From assembly GCF_916858655.1 (NCBI RefSeq), contig NZ_CAKASL010000001.1, forward strand, positions 558,001-622,000: 64,000 nt of DNA, in the 5' to 3' direction. The notes beneath the pieces are model-generated. The model worked only from the letters and a program-made list of their open reading frames with translations. It was not told the DNA's origin and searched no databases. Within the stretch, counting starts at the first letter, position 1. Each line of letters opens with the position of its first letter. Of this stretch, positions 16,965 to 24,774 are shown piece by piece. The translations under genes were made by a program, and so were the position numbers. The DNA is from Aeromicrobium sp. Leaf350. Its GTDB lineage: Bacteria; Actinomycetota; Actinomycetes; Propionibacteriales; Nocardioidaceae.

Positions 16965-19340
16965 TCAGGTCAGCGGGGTGCCGGCCGTGTAGTACGCCTT
17001 CTGCGCCGCCGGGAGCTGCTCGATGGGCGGCACCGTGCCGCCGTTCGCCTTCAGCAGCGCCGCGTACGACGTCACGTGCTGGATCGTGCGACCGTCGCCG
17101 CGGTAGACCTCGGCGCTGCCCGCGAACTGCACGTACGTGCCGGCCACGAGCTCCGGCGCCCCCACCGGCACGAGCGCCGACGTGGCCTCGCCCCACCCCA
17201 GGATCGTGGGGGCGGAGCCGCCCGCGAGCTGCAGGAGTCGCGCCCAGCTGCGCACGTGGTGCAGCTGTCCGCCCTCGACGAGGTACACGGCTGCGCCCGA
17301 GCGCTGCACGAAGAACGGCGGGGACAGGGTGCCACCGGCGGGCACGAGCGCGTCACAGGCCTGGGCCGAGATGGTGACCGGCGTCAGGCCGGAGCTGCCC
17401 CATCCCGTGACCTGCGTGAGACGGCCGCTCCCGACGAGGTAGCTCTTCGAGCCGCACGTCACCGCGGGTCCGAGGCTGCCCTTCGACGTGGGGTTGCGAT
17501 CCAGCAGGCCGTCACCGACCGTGACGAGGCGCGTGACGCCGGCGTCCTTCGCGATGTCGAACGACGACACGTGCGCGAGCTCGCTGTCGTTGGCGCTGAG
17601 GTAGACGGCCGGGTCCGACTGCTCCTTGACGAGCACGCCGGGCTGGACCACCGCCGGGCCGGGGGTGTACTTCGCGGCGTTCGCCGCCGACATCCGGCCG
17701 ACGGAGTCGGACCCGCCGCGCACGGCGATCCAGGCCTCGACCGAGGTGATGGGCCGTGAGGTGCTGCCCGAGATCAGGTTCAGCTGGGTGCCCGTCTCGA
17801 CGGCGAAGACCGGACCGACCTCGCCCCCGGTGCCGAACTGTCCGACCTGGGCGGCCGAGAGCGGCAGGTAGGAGCCCAGCTCGTACCCGTACTTCGCCAC
17901 CAGGTCGACCGTCGGGAAGCGGTGCTTCGTGCCGTCGGCGTGCAGCAGGTAGAGCGCCTGCGAGGCCTGGTCACGGACGTAGCGGGTCGCGGGCGAGCCC
18001 GTCGGGTAGCGCGAGAGCGCGGAGGCGTCGACCGTCGAGACGTACGAGCCGAACCTCGTCGCGAGGATCGCCATCTCGGCCCCGTCGGGGACGTGGTGCT
18101 TAGTGCCGTCGACGAGCAGGTAGATGCTCGGGTCGTTGGCCGACTTGACGAAGGAGGCGTTCGCGGCCAGCGCGGCCTGGACCTGGTCCGACATCCCGCC
18201 GGGTGCGTTGAGCCAGCCGAAGACCTGGTTGCCCGGGCACGCGGTCGACTTGACGCTGCGGTGGCCGTCGATCCGCTGGATCGTGACGCCACCGATCGAG
18301 TACGCGCCCTTGGCGGGCACGCCGAACAGCGAGTGGCGCCACGTCGCGAGCTGCACGAGCGCGTTGGTCATCGCCAGGGGCGGGACGGCGCTCGTGAACT
18401 CGCCCATCAGCGAGATGCCGGTCGTGTTGGCGTTGACCTGGGTGTTGCCGGCGTGGGCGCCGTAGGGCGTGTTGGTGATGCCACCGGCGCGGCCCTCGAA
18501 GATCTGGCCGTAGCGGTCGATCAGGAAGTTGTAGCCGATGTCGCACCACTTCTGGCCGTCCATGTGGTACGCCTGGATCGACCGGACGATGCCGCCGGAC
18601 TGCTCCGGGCCGTACACGTTGCTGCCGGCCGTGTGGTGCACGATCGTGCCCTGGAACGTGCCGTTCTCGGGGGCGGAACCACACCCCGAGCCGCCGTACG
18701 GACGGGCTCCCCAGGCCGCGCGGGACGTGATGCTCGGCTGGGCGTTGGCCGCCTGCGTCAGGGTCGGGGCCGAGCCGGGCGACACGGTGACGAGCGTCAG
18801 CCCGGCCGGGTCGATGTCGCGGCTGGCGACGATGCGCGCCTGGGCGCCCTGCGAGGGTCCGATCCACTTCGGCTCGGTGCCGGGGATGCCGCCCTCGGCG
18901 GGCTCGTCCTCGGGATCGAGGATCGTCCACTCCGACCAGGTGCCGTCCTGCTGCCAGCGCACCTGCACCTCGGCGACGTCGACCGGCACGCCGCCGGTCC
19001 ACGTGACGCCGAGCAGCTCGAAGGACGGAAGGTCGTGCGGCGCGAGCTCGGCGACGACGGTGCCGTTCTGGATCGTCGGCACGGACGGGTCGACCGTGGC
19101 GACCAGGGCGGCGTCCTCCGGCGTGTAGGCGGGGCGCTCAGCCGCGGGGGTGATCTCGAACTGGCTCTTCTCGACCTCGGCCGGCGTGCCGGACGTGTCC
19201 TGCGAGCGCAGGGACGTCACCGTGACGACGGCCAGCAGGGCCGCGACGAGAGTCGTGACGGCGAGCATCGGCACGAGGCGCACGAGCAGTGACCTGCGGG
19301 TGCGGCGCACGCGGAGGCGGCGGTTCTGTCGGCCGAACAT
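16965..19340 (-). CDS. Exported PGRP-type N-acetylmuramoyl-L-alanine amidase with C-terminal repeats
   Basis: A 791-residue cell-wall enzyme expected to cut the amide between muramic acid and L-alanine. A basic N-terminus and one membrane helix (about residues 22-46) export it. The amidase_2/PGRP domain (about 200-370) has zinc ligands in IVHHTAG, in DGHRS and in the cysteine of TACPG. The remaining 400 residues carry five or six diverged repeats with the pattern YLL-x-G-x-x-HHV, as in IYLLVDGTKHHV and VYLVEGGQLHHV. They are probably a wall-binding array. The ATG at 19340 has GGGGAGA upstream and was chosen over an ATG at 19379. Confidence 0.9.
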   Translation of the reverse strand: MFGRQNRRLRVRRTRRSLLVRLVPMLAVTTLVAALLAVVTVTSLRSQDTSGTPAEVEKSQFEITPAAERPAYTPEDAALVATVDPSVPTIQNGTVVAELAPHDLPSFELLGVTWTGGVPVDVAEVQVRWQQDGTWSEWTILDPEDEPAEGGIPGTEPKWIGPSQGAQARIVASRDIDPAGLTLVTVSPGSAPTLTQAANAQPSITSRAAWGARPYGGSGCGSAPENGTFQGTIVHHTAGSNVYGPEQSGGIVRSIQAYHMDGQKWCDIGYNFLIDRYGQIFEGRAGGITNTPYGAHAGNTQVNANTTGISLMGEFTSAVPPLAMTNALVQLATWRHSLFGVPAKGAYSIGGVTIQRIDGHRSVKSTACPGNQVFGWLNAPGGMSDQVQAALAANASFVKSANDPSIYLLVDGTKHHVPDGAEMAILATRFGSYVSTVDASALSRYPTGSPATRYVRDQASQALYLLHADGTKHRFPTVDLVAKYGYELGSYLPLSAAQVGQFGTGGEVGPVFAVETGTQLNLISGSTSRPITSVEAWIAVRGGSDSVGRMSAANAAKYTPGPAVVQPGVLVKEQSDPAVYLSANDSELAHVSSFDIAKDAGVTRLVTVGDGLLDRNPTSKGSLGPAVTCGSKSYLVGSGRLTQVTGWGSSGLTPVTISAQACDALVPAGGTLSPPFFVQRSGAAVYLVEGGQLHHVRSWARLLQLAGGSAPTILGWGEATSALVPVGAPELVAGTYVQFAGSAEVYRGDGRTIQHVTSYAALLKANGGTVPPIEQLPAAQKAYYTAGTPLT

Positions 19341-19487
19341 GGATCTCCCCATCCGGCGGTGACTCGGGGGAAGGTTCACCGCCAGGGTCGATTAGACACC
19401 ACTTTGGTCCCACCCGCCACACCCATCACAGAACTACAACGGTGTCATTTCGCCTGGAACGACAGGGATCTCTGCGGAGGACCTTCG
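19341..19487 (-). promoter_or_regulatory. Upstream region of the amidase gene
   Basis: This 147-bp gap after lpdA is visibly less GC-rich than its surroundings around 19390-19450, where the amidase promoter is expected. I could not fix a -35/-10 pair with confidence. Confidence 0.4.
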
Positions 19488-20861
19488 TCACTCGGGTCGG
19501 TGGATGCGGCGGGCCACCTCGGCCACGGTGCCCGACATCGACGGGTACACGGTGAACGCGTTGGCGACCTGGTCGACGGTCAGGCTCGTCATGACCGCGA
19601 GCGAGACGACGTGGATCAGCTCACTGGCGCGCGGACCCACGATGACGCCGCCGATCACGGTGCCGCTGCCCCGCCGGGCGAACAGCTTCACGAAGCCGTC
19701 GCGCACGCCCTGCATCTTGGCGCGCGGGTTGGCCGCGAGCGGCAGCATCGCGACGTCGGCCTGGATGCCCTGCTCGTCGAGCTTCTTCTGCGACAGGCCG
19801 ACCGTCGCGATCTCGGGCGACGTGAAGATGTTGCTCGAGACCTCCGAGAGGTTCAGCGGGTGCACGGCCGAGCCGAGGACGTGCGCCATCGCGATGCGAC
19901 CCTGCTGGGCGGCGACGGAGGCGAGCATCAGGACGCCGGTGCAGTCGCCTGCGGCGTACACCCCCGGTGCCGTGGTGCGCGAGACGCGGTCGACGCGCAC
20001 GAAGCCGGCGTCGTCGAGCAGCACCCCGTTCTCGGCCAGCCCGAGGTCGCCGGAGTTCGGGATCGAGCCGAGCGCCAGCAGGCAGTGCGATCCCTCCACG
20101 ACGCGACCGTCGGTCAGCGTGACGCGGACGGTGTCACCCTCACGCTCGACCGAGGCCATGCGGGAGTTGCCGAGCACGTCCATGCCGCGGCGTCGGAAGA
20201 CGTCCTCGATCGTGTCGGCGGCGTCGGGGTCCTCGCCCGGGAGCACGCGGTCGCGGCTCGAGACGAGCGTGACGCGCGCGCCGAGACCGTTGTAGGCGCT
20301 GGCGAACTCGGCACCCGTGACGCCGGAGCCGACGACCACCATGTGCTCGGGCACCTCCTGCAGGGCGTAGACCTGCTCCCACGTGAGGATGCGCTCGCCG
20401 TCGGGCTGAGCGCTGTCGACGACCCGCGGGTGGGCGCCGGTGGCGACGAGCACGGCGTCGGCCACGACGGTCTCGGTGGGCCCGTCCGCCGAGGTGATCT
20501 CGACCGTCGTGCCCTCGACGAGCCGGCCGGTGCCACGCACGACGCGCACGCCGCTCGAGCTGAGCCGCTCGCCGATGTCGCTGGACTGCGCCAGCGCCAG
20601 GTCGAGCACGCGCCGGTTGACCTTGGCCAGGTCGGCGTGGACGCCGGAGGGCAGCTCGACACCCAGCTCGAGCGACTCGGCGACCTCGGTCAGGACGTCG
20701 GCGGTCGCGATGAGCGTCTTGCTCGGCACGCAGTCGGTCAGCACGGTCGAGCCGCCCCAGCCGTCGCGCTCGACGATCGTCACCTCGGCACCGTGCCGGG
20801 CCGCCACGAGGGCCGCTTCGTATCCGCCGGGTCCGCCACCGATGATCGCCACGTGAGTCAC
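19488..20861 (-). CDS. lpdA: NAD(P)H:quinone oxidoreductase LpdA-like flavoprotein
   Basis: A 457-residue FAD/NAD-binding protein of the disulfide reductase superfamily. It has VAIIGGGPGGYEAAL for FAD, VVGSGVTGAEFASA for NAD(P)H, AAGDCTG before the second FAD contact, and a C-terminal dimer domain. The redox position reads LTDCVPSKT, with a single cysteine instead of the CxxxxC pair, and the C-terminal His-Glu pair is not evident. That matches mycobacterial LpdA (Rv3303c), a quinone reductase and not a true lipoamide dehydrogenase. The GTG at 20861 has GACAAT 6 bases upstream. Confidence 0.9.
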   Translation of the reverse strand: MTHVAIIGGGPGGYEAALVAARHGAEVTIVERDGWGGSTVLTDCVPSKTLIATADVLTEVAESLELGVELPSGVHADLAKVNRRVLDLALAQSSDIGERLSSSGVRVVRGTGRLVEGTTVEITSADGPTETVVADAVLVATGAHPRVVDSAQPDGERILTWEQVYALQEVPEHMVVVGSGVTGAEFASAYNGLGARVTLVSSRDRVLPGEDPDAADTIEDVFRRRGMDVLGNSRMASVEREGDTVRVTLTDGRVVEGSHCLLALGSIPNSGDLGLAENGVLLDDAGFVRVDRVSRTTAPGVYAAGDCTGVLMLASVAAQQGRIAMAHVLGSAVHPLNLSEVSSNIFTSPEIATVGLSQKKLDEQGIQADVAMLPLAANPRAKMQGVRDGFVKLFARRGSGTVIGGVIVGPRASELIHVVSLAVMTSLTVDQVANAFTVYPSMSGTVAEVARRIHRPE

Positions 20862-21084
20862 CGGACCATTGTCCCGCACGTCGCACCCCACCCGATGATC
20901 GAGGTGCGAGGAGCCCCGGCGACGAGCCTCGAGACCGCCAGTCGCCTGACCGCGCGCGTGACACCAACAAGCGGCCACGGACCACCCGGCGGGGCGGGCG
21001 AGCGCTGATGCGTTCGGGCTGTCCTGGGTACCGGAACGCCTCAGTCCTGGTCAGGACGACCGAAGTCCTGCCGACCGGACCGTC
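20862..21084. other. Intergenic region between lpdA and hmuO
   Basis: It holds a short palindromic repeat at 20899-20934 and a small GTCCTG-AC-CAGGAC hairpin near 21043-21056 that could help end the heme operon transcript. No coding potential was seen. Confidence 0.5.
20899..20934. repeat. Short palindromic repeat (GAGGTGCGAG...GAGCCTCGA), copy 1
   Basis: Arms TCGAGG and CCTCGA flank a GC-rich centre. A related copy lies at 50193-50227. Palindromes of this kind are scattered between genes in many actinobacteria, as far as I recall. Confidence 0.7.
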
Positions 21085-21750
21085 TCAGTGCTGCCAGGCG
21101 GGCAGCTGCTGCGTCAGCTCGGCGAACAGGGCGCCGTTGAGGCCGAAGACGGTCTTGACCTCGGCCAGCACCGCTTGCTGCTGGCCGGGGTCGAGGGGCA
21201 GCGCGTCGAGGCGCTCGCGGTAGGCGTCCTTGTACGGCTTCGGCTTGGGGATCTCGGGAAAGGCGTAGAACGCCACCCCCGCGCCGTCGAGCTCGAACTG
21301 ACGCGCCAGGAGGCGGCCGATGGCCTGCCCGCCCGAGAGGTCGCCGAGGTAGCGCGTGTAGTGGTGGGCCACGAAGGCGGCGCCGTCGCCCGCGGTCTGC
21401 TGGATGCGCGAGACGTAGGCGTCGGTGGCCGGGCTGGCGTGCTCGACGAAGCCGCCCCAGAACTCCAGGTCGGCGTCGATCGCGGCGAGACGCTCCAGGC
21501 TCGGGTCGATCACGGCGGAGGCGACCGGGTCGGCCACCAGGGTGGCCGCGGTGCCCTCGAGCGCGGCGTACACGCGGCGCAGGCAGGACAGGTAGACGGC
21601 GTAGCCCTCACGCGAGACCCGACCGGCCAGCAGCTCGCCCATGAAGGACGAGCCCTCGGCGGCCTGGTGCTCGGAGGTCGAGCCCTCGCGGAGCAGTGCC
21701 GACAGCCCCACGGGGGTCAGCGGCTGCACGGGCGACGAGACGATCGTCAT
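21085..21750 (-). CDS. hmuO: Heme oxygenase (biliverdin-producing)
   Basis: Opens the heme ring with O2 and electrons to give biliverdin, CO and Fe2+, releasing iron from heme imported by the upstream transporter. The 221-residue protein has the proximal-histidine segment STSEHQAAEGSSFMGELL and the distal-helix signature YLGDLSGGQAIGRLLAR, both typical of the HmuO/HO-1 family. Its ATG overlaps the hmuV stop (ATGA), so it is the last gene of the heme operon. This order matches Corynebacterium-type heme iron use, where HmuO is cytosolic. Confidence 0.97.
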   Translation of the reverse strand: MTIVSSPVQPLTPVGLSALLREGSTSEHQAAEGSSFMGELLAGRVSREGYAVYLSCLRRVYAALEGTAATLVADPVASAVIDPSLERLAAIDADLEFWGGFVEHASPATDAYVSRIQQTAGDGAAFVAHHYTRYLGDLSGGQAIGRLLARQFELDGAGVAFYAFPEIPKPKPYKDAYRERLDALPLDPGQQQAVLAEVKTVFGLNGALFAELTQQLPAWQH

Positions 21751-22595
21751 GGGAGGTCCCTTCCTCGGTCCTGCTCGTGAGTATATGACGCTTCGTCACC
21801 TTGATGCGACACGTTGTCAGAAAATTCAGTGCGGCGGGGAACCACGGAGACGTGGCCGTCGGGGGTCGGCACGACGTGCACGGCGATGCCGTACACCGCG
21901 AGGATGCGCTCGGCGGTCAACACGTCGGCCGGCGGACCGCAGGCGACCAGTCGCCCCGCGTCGATGATCGCGACCCGGTCGGCCCACGCGGCAGCGACGC
22001 TCAGGTCGTGCAGGACCACGACGACGGCCTTGCCGGCGCGGGCGAGACGCCGCGCGACGGCCATGACCTCCTCCTGGTGGCGGAGGTCGAGCGCCGCGGT
22101 GGGCTCGTCGAGCAGCACGACCGGCGTGTCCTGCGCCAGCACGCGCGCCAGCGAGACACGAGCACGCTCGCCGCCGGACAGGGCGGTGTAGGGACGGTCC
22201 AGCAGATGTGCCACGTCGGCCCGGTCGATGGCGGCGCTGAGGGCCTGCTCGTCGTCGGCGAAGCCGGAGGCGCCCGCCCACGGGCTGCGGCCCATCTCGA
22301 TGACCTCGGCCGCCCGGAACGGGAAGCTCACGTCGTTCGCCTGGAGCAGGACCGACCGCTGCCGAGCCAGCTCGCGCGGCACCCAGGACCCGATCGGTCG
22401 GCCGTCGAGCTCCACGTCGCCCGCCGCGACCGACAGGTCGCCCGCCAGGACCCCGAGCAGGGAGGACTTCCCGGCGCCGTTCGGCCCGACGAGTGCCAGC
22501 ACCTCGCCGGAGCGGACGTCGAGCGTGACTTTCGTGAGCACGGGGCGGCCGCCGCGGACGCACGTGACCTCGCGCACGGCACACGCCGCGGTCAT
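21747..22595 (-). CDS. hmuV: Heme ABC transporter ATP-binding protein HmuV
   Basis: Energises heme import through HmuU. The 282-residue protein has Walker A GPNGAGKSS, the signature LSGGERARVSLAR, Walker B VVLLDEPTAALD and the H-loop VLHDLS. The ATG at 22595 overlaps the hmuU stop (ATGA); the longer open frame upstream is antisense-type noise across hmuU. The C-terminal 30 residues after VVPRRTEFSDN are polar and lie outside the usual fold. Confidence 0.96.
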   Translation of the reverse strand: MTAACAVREVTCVRGGRPVLTKVTLDVRSGEVLALVGPNGAGKSSLLGVLAGDLSVAAGDVELDGRPIGSWVPRELARQRSVLLQANDVSFPFRAAEVIEMGRSPWAGASGFADDEQALSAAIDRADVAHLLDRPYTALSGGERARVSLARVLAQDTPVVLLDEPTAALDLRHQEEVMAVARRLARAGKAVVVVLHDLSVAAAWADRVAIIDAGRLVACGPPADVLTAERILAVYGIAVHVVPTPDGHVSVVPRRTEFSDNVSHQGDEASYTHEQDRGRDLP

Positions 22596-23677
22596 GCCCA
22601 GCCTCCGGATCGCTGGCGCGCGCGACGGATCAACCAGAAGAAGAACGGGCCGCCGACGAGCGCGGTCAGGAGGCCGATGGGGAGGTCGGCGCCGACGACG
22701 ACGGTGCGGGCCAGGAGGTCGGCCCACACGAGCAGCACCGCCCCACCCAGCGCGCTCGCGACCAGGAGCAGCCGGTGCGCGGGGCCCACCAGGATGCGCA
22801 CGAGGTGCGGCACCACCAGGCCCACGAACGCGATGATGCCGGCGAACGCGACCGCGACGGCCGCCAGGAGCGTCACCAGCACGATGGAGACGAGCCGGAG
22901 GGCCTCGACGCGCACACCGAGGTGCCCGGCGGTCCGCTCCCCCAACGCCAGGAGGTCGTACCGGCCGGCGAGAGCGATCGCGATGGCCGTGGTGGGCACG
23001 GCGACGACCAGCACGACGAGCACCTCGGACCACAGCGAGCCGTTCAGCGATCCGAGCTGCCAGAACACGATCTGCTCGCGGGCCGCGGTGTCGCCGATGA
23101 ACATCACCAGTGCGAGGCCGGCGCCCGCGATGGCGTTGACCGCGATGCCGGTGAGCAGCAGCGTCACGACCTCCGTCCGACCGGCCGAGCGGGCGGTGAC
23201 GTACACGAGCATCGTGGACAGGAACGCGCCGACGAATGCGAGCGCGGCGACCGACCAGCTCTCCCCGAAGGTCAGACCGAGCGCGATGGCGATCGAGGCC
23301 CCGAGCGCCGCCCCCGAGGAGACGCCGACCACGCCGGGCTCGGCGAGGGGGTTGCCGAAGATGGCCTGCATGACGGCGCCGCTCACGGCGAGGGCAGCAC
23401 CGACGAGCACGCTCATGACGACCCGCGGGTAGCGGATGTGGTCGAGGGTGCGGTCGACCAGCTCGCCGGAGGGCGGGGCCCAGTCGGTCGAGATGCCGAG
23501 GTGTCGCAGCAGCGACCCCAGCACCTCGCCGCGAGTGACCGGCAGCTGTCCGATCGTGGCGGACATGACCACGCCGACCACGAGCAGGATCGTCAGGGAG
23601 ACGAGCAGCACCGTCCCGCGACCTCGGCGGGAGGTCTCGGGACGGGTCTCGACGGCAGCATCCACCACAGCGGTCAT
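22592..23677 (-). CDS. hmuU: Heme ABC transporter permease HmuU (FecCD family)
   Basis: Integral membrane channel of the heme importer, 361 residues with about ten helices as in BtuC/FecCD. Typical motifs include RYPRVVMSVLVGAALAVSG, QAIFGNPLAEPGVVGVSSGA and GIIAFVGLVVPHLVR, the last being the loop that contacts the ATPase. Its ATG overlaps the hmuT stop and its stop overlaps hmuV, so translation is coupled through the whole transporter. Confidence 0.96.
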   Translation of the reverse strand: MTAVVDAAVETRPETSRRGRGTVLLVSLTILLVVGVVMSATIGQLPVTRGEVLGSLLRHLGISTDWAPPSGELVDRTLDHIRYPRVVMSVLVGAALAVSGAVMQAIFGNPLAEPGVVGVSSGAALGASIAIALGLTFGESWSVAALAFVGAFLSTMLVYVTARSAGRTEVVTLLLTGIAVNAIAGAGLALVMFIGDTAAREQIVFWQLGSLNGSLWSEVLVVLVVAVPTTAIAIALAGRYDLLALGERTAGHLGVRVEALRLVSIVLVTLLAAVAVAFAGIIAFVGLVVPHLVRILVGPAHRLLLVASALGGAVLLVWADLLARTVVVGADLPIGLLTALVGGPFFFWLIRRARQRSGGWA

Positions 23678-24774
23678 GATGCCGGTTTCTGCGGCGCGTA
23701 CACCGCGCGGGCCAGTGCTGCCAGCACGTCGGACGACCGAGGGCCGAACGACAGGATGTCGCCGTCGGCCATGTCGACGAACCGTCGCTTCTCGCCCGCC
23801 TGCGTCAGCGCGATCGCGGGCCTGTCCTCCAGGAGGCCGTCGACGCCGCCCGTCGACTCGATGCCGCCCGTCATCACCAGGATGAGGTCGGGGTCCGCCG
23901 CGACGATGGCCTCGTCCGTCAGGGGCTGCATGTCGTTCCAGCCCAGCTCGCTCGCGACGTCGACTCCCCCGAGCCCCTCGATCAGGTCGCTCGCACCGGA
24001 CTCGCGGCCGAAGATGTAGTACACGCCTGCCGATCCGCGCAGGTAGAGGAACACCATGCGGAGGCGGCCGTCTCCCTGCGGCGCGAAGGCCGCGATCTCA
24101 CTGGCCGTGGTGGCGACCTCGGACTCGATCTGCTGCGCCAGCGCCTCGCCGGCCGCTGGTGCGCCGAGCGCCGCCGCGACCTGACGTGCCATCTCCGACG
24201 CCCCGTCGAACGACGACGTCTTGTCGAGGAAGACGACGGTCACCCCTGCGCTGCGGAGCTGCTCGATCACGTCGCGCGGGCCGACCGACCCGTCGGTGAT
24301 CACCAGCGTCGGCTCGAGGGCCAGCACGGACTCGGCGTTGATCGAGTGGCCGTTCTCGGTCACCACCGGCAGGTCCTCGGCGCCGGGGAAGGTCGTGGAG
24401 CCGTCGCGCCCGACCAGGGAGTCACCGAACCCGAGACCCCACACCGTGGCCGCGACCGACCCGGCCAGGTCGAGCGCGATGATGCGCGAGGTGTCGTCGA
24501 CCACGACGTCGACCTCGCCGGCGCGGTCGTGCGAGACCACGGTGGCCGGCAGGGACTGGGCCGGGTCCTCCTCGACCGGATCGATGTCACGGTCGACGAG
24601 ACGAGCCGTGCTGGGGCCCTCGTACGCCTGGGGATCGTCCAGCACCTCCAGCTCGCTGAGGGGGGTGTCGTCGGCCGGGGAACCGTCGTCGGTGGATGCC
24701 CCGGGCGCCGCGGCGCAGCTCGCGACCAGGACGATCGCGAGCGTCGCCACGACGCCTCGTAGGTGCTGCTTCAC
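23674..24774 (-). CDS. hmuT: Heme-binding lipoprotein HmuT
   Basis: Substrate-binding lipoprotein of the heme importer, 366 residues. A lipobox ending VASC near residue 20 gives membrane anchoring. A Thr/Asp-rich spacer precedes the periplasmic-binding fold. Candidate axial heme ligands are a histidine in ENGHSINAE (near 143) and a tyrosine in VYYIFGRES (near 250). Corynebacterium diphtheriae HmuT uses one His and one Tyr in comparable places. The GTG at 24774 overlaps the stop of the surface heme protein (GTGA) and has GGGAGG upstream. Confidence 0.94.
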   Translation of the reverse strand: MKQHLRGVVATLAIVLVASCAAAPGASTDDGSPADDTPLSELEVLDDPQAYEGPSTARLVDRDIDPVEEDPAQSLPATVVSHDRAGEVDVVVDDTSRIIALDLAGSVAATVWGLGFGDSLVGRDGSTTFPGAEDLPVVTENGHSINAESVLALEPTLVITDGSVGPRDVIEQLRSAGVTVVFLDKTSSFDGASEMARQVAAALGAPAAGEALAQQIESEVATTASEIAAFAPQGDGRLRMVFLYLRGSAGVYYIFGRESGASDLIEGLGGVDVASELGWNDMQPLTDEAIVAADPDLILVMTGGIESTGGVDGLLEDRPAIALTQAGEKRRFVDMADGDILSFGPRSSDVLAALARAVYAPQKPAS

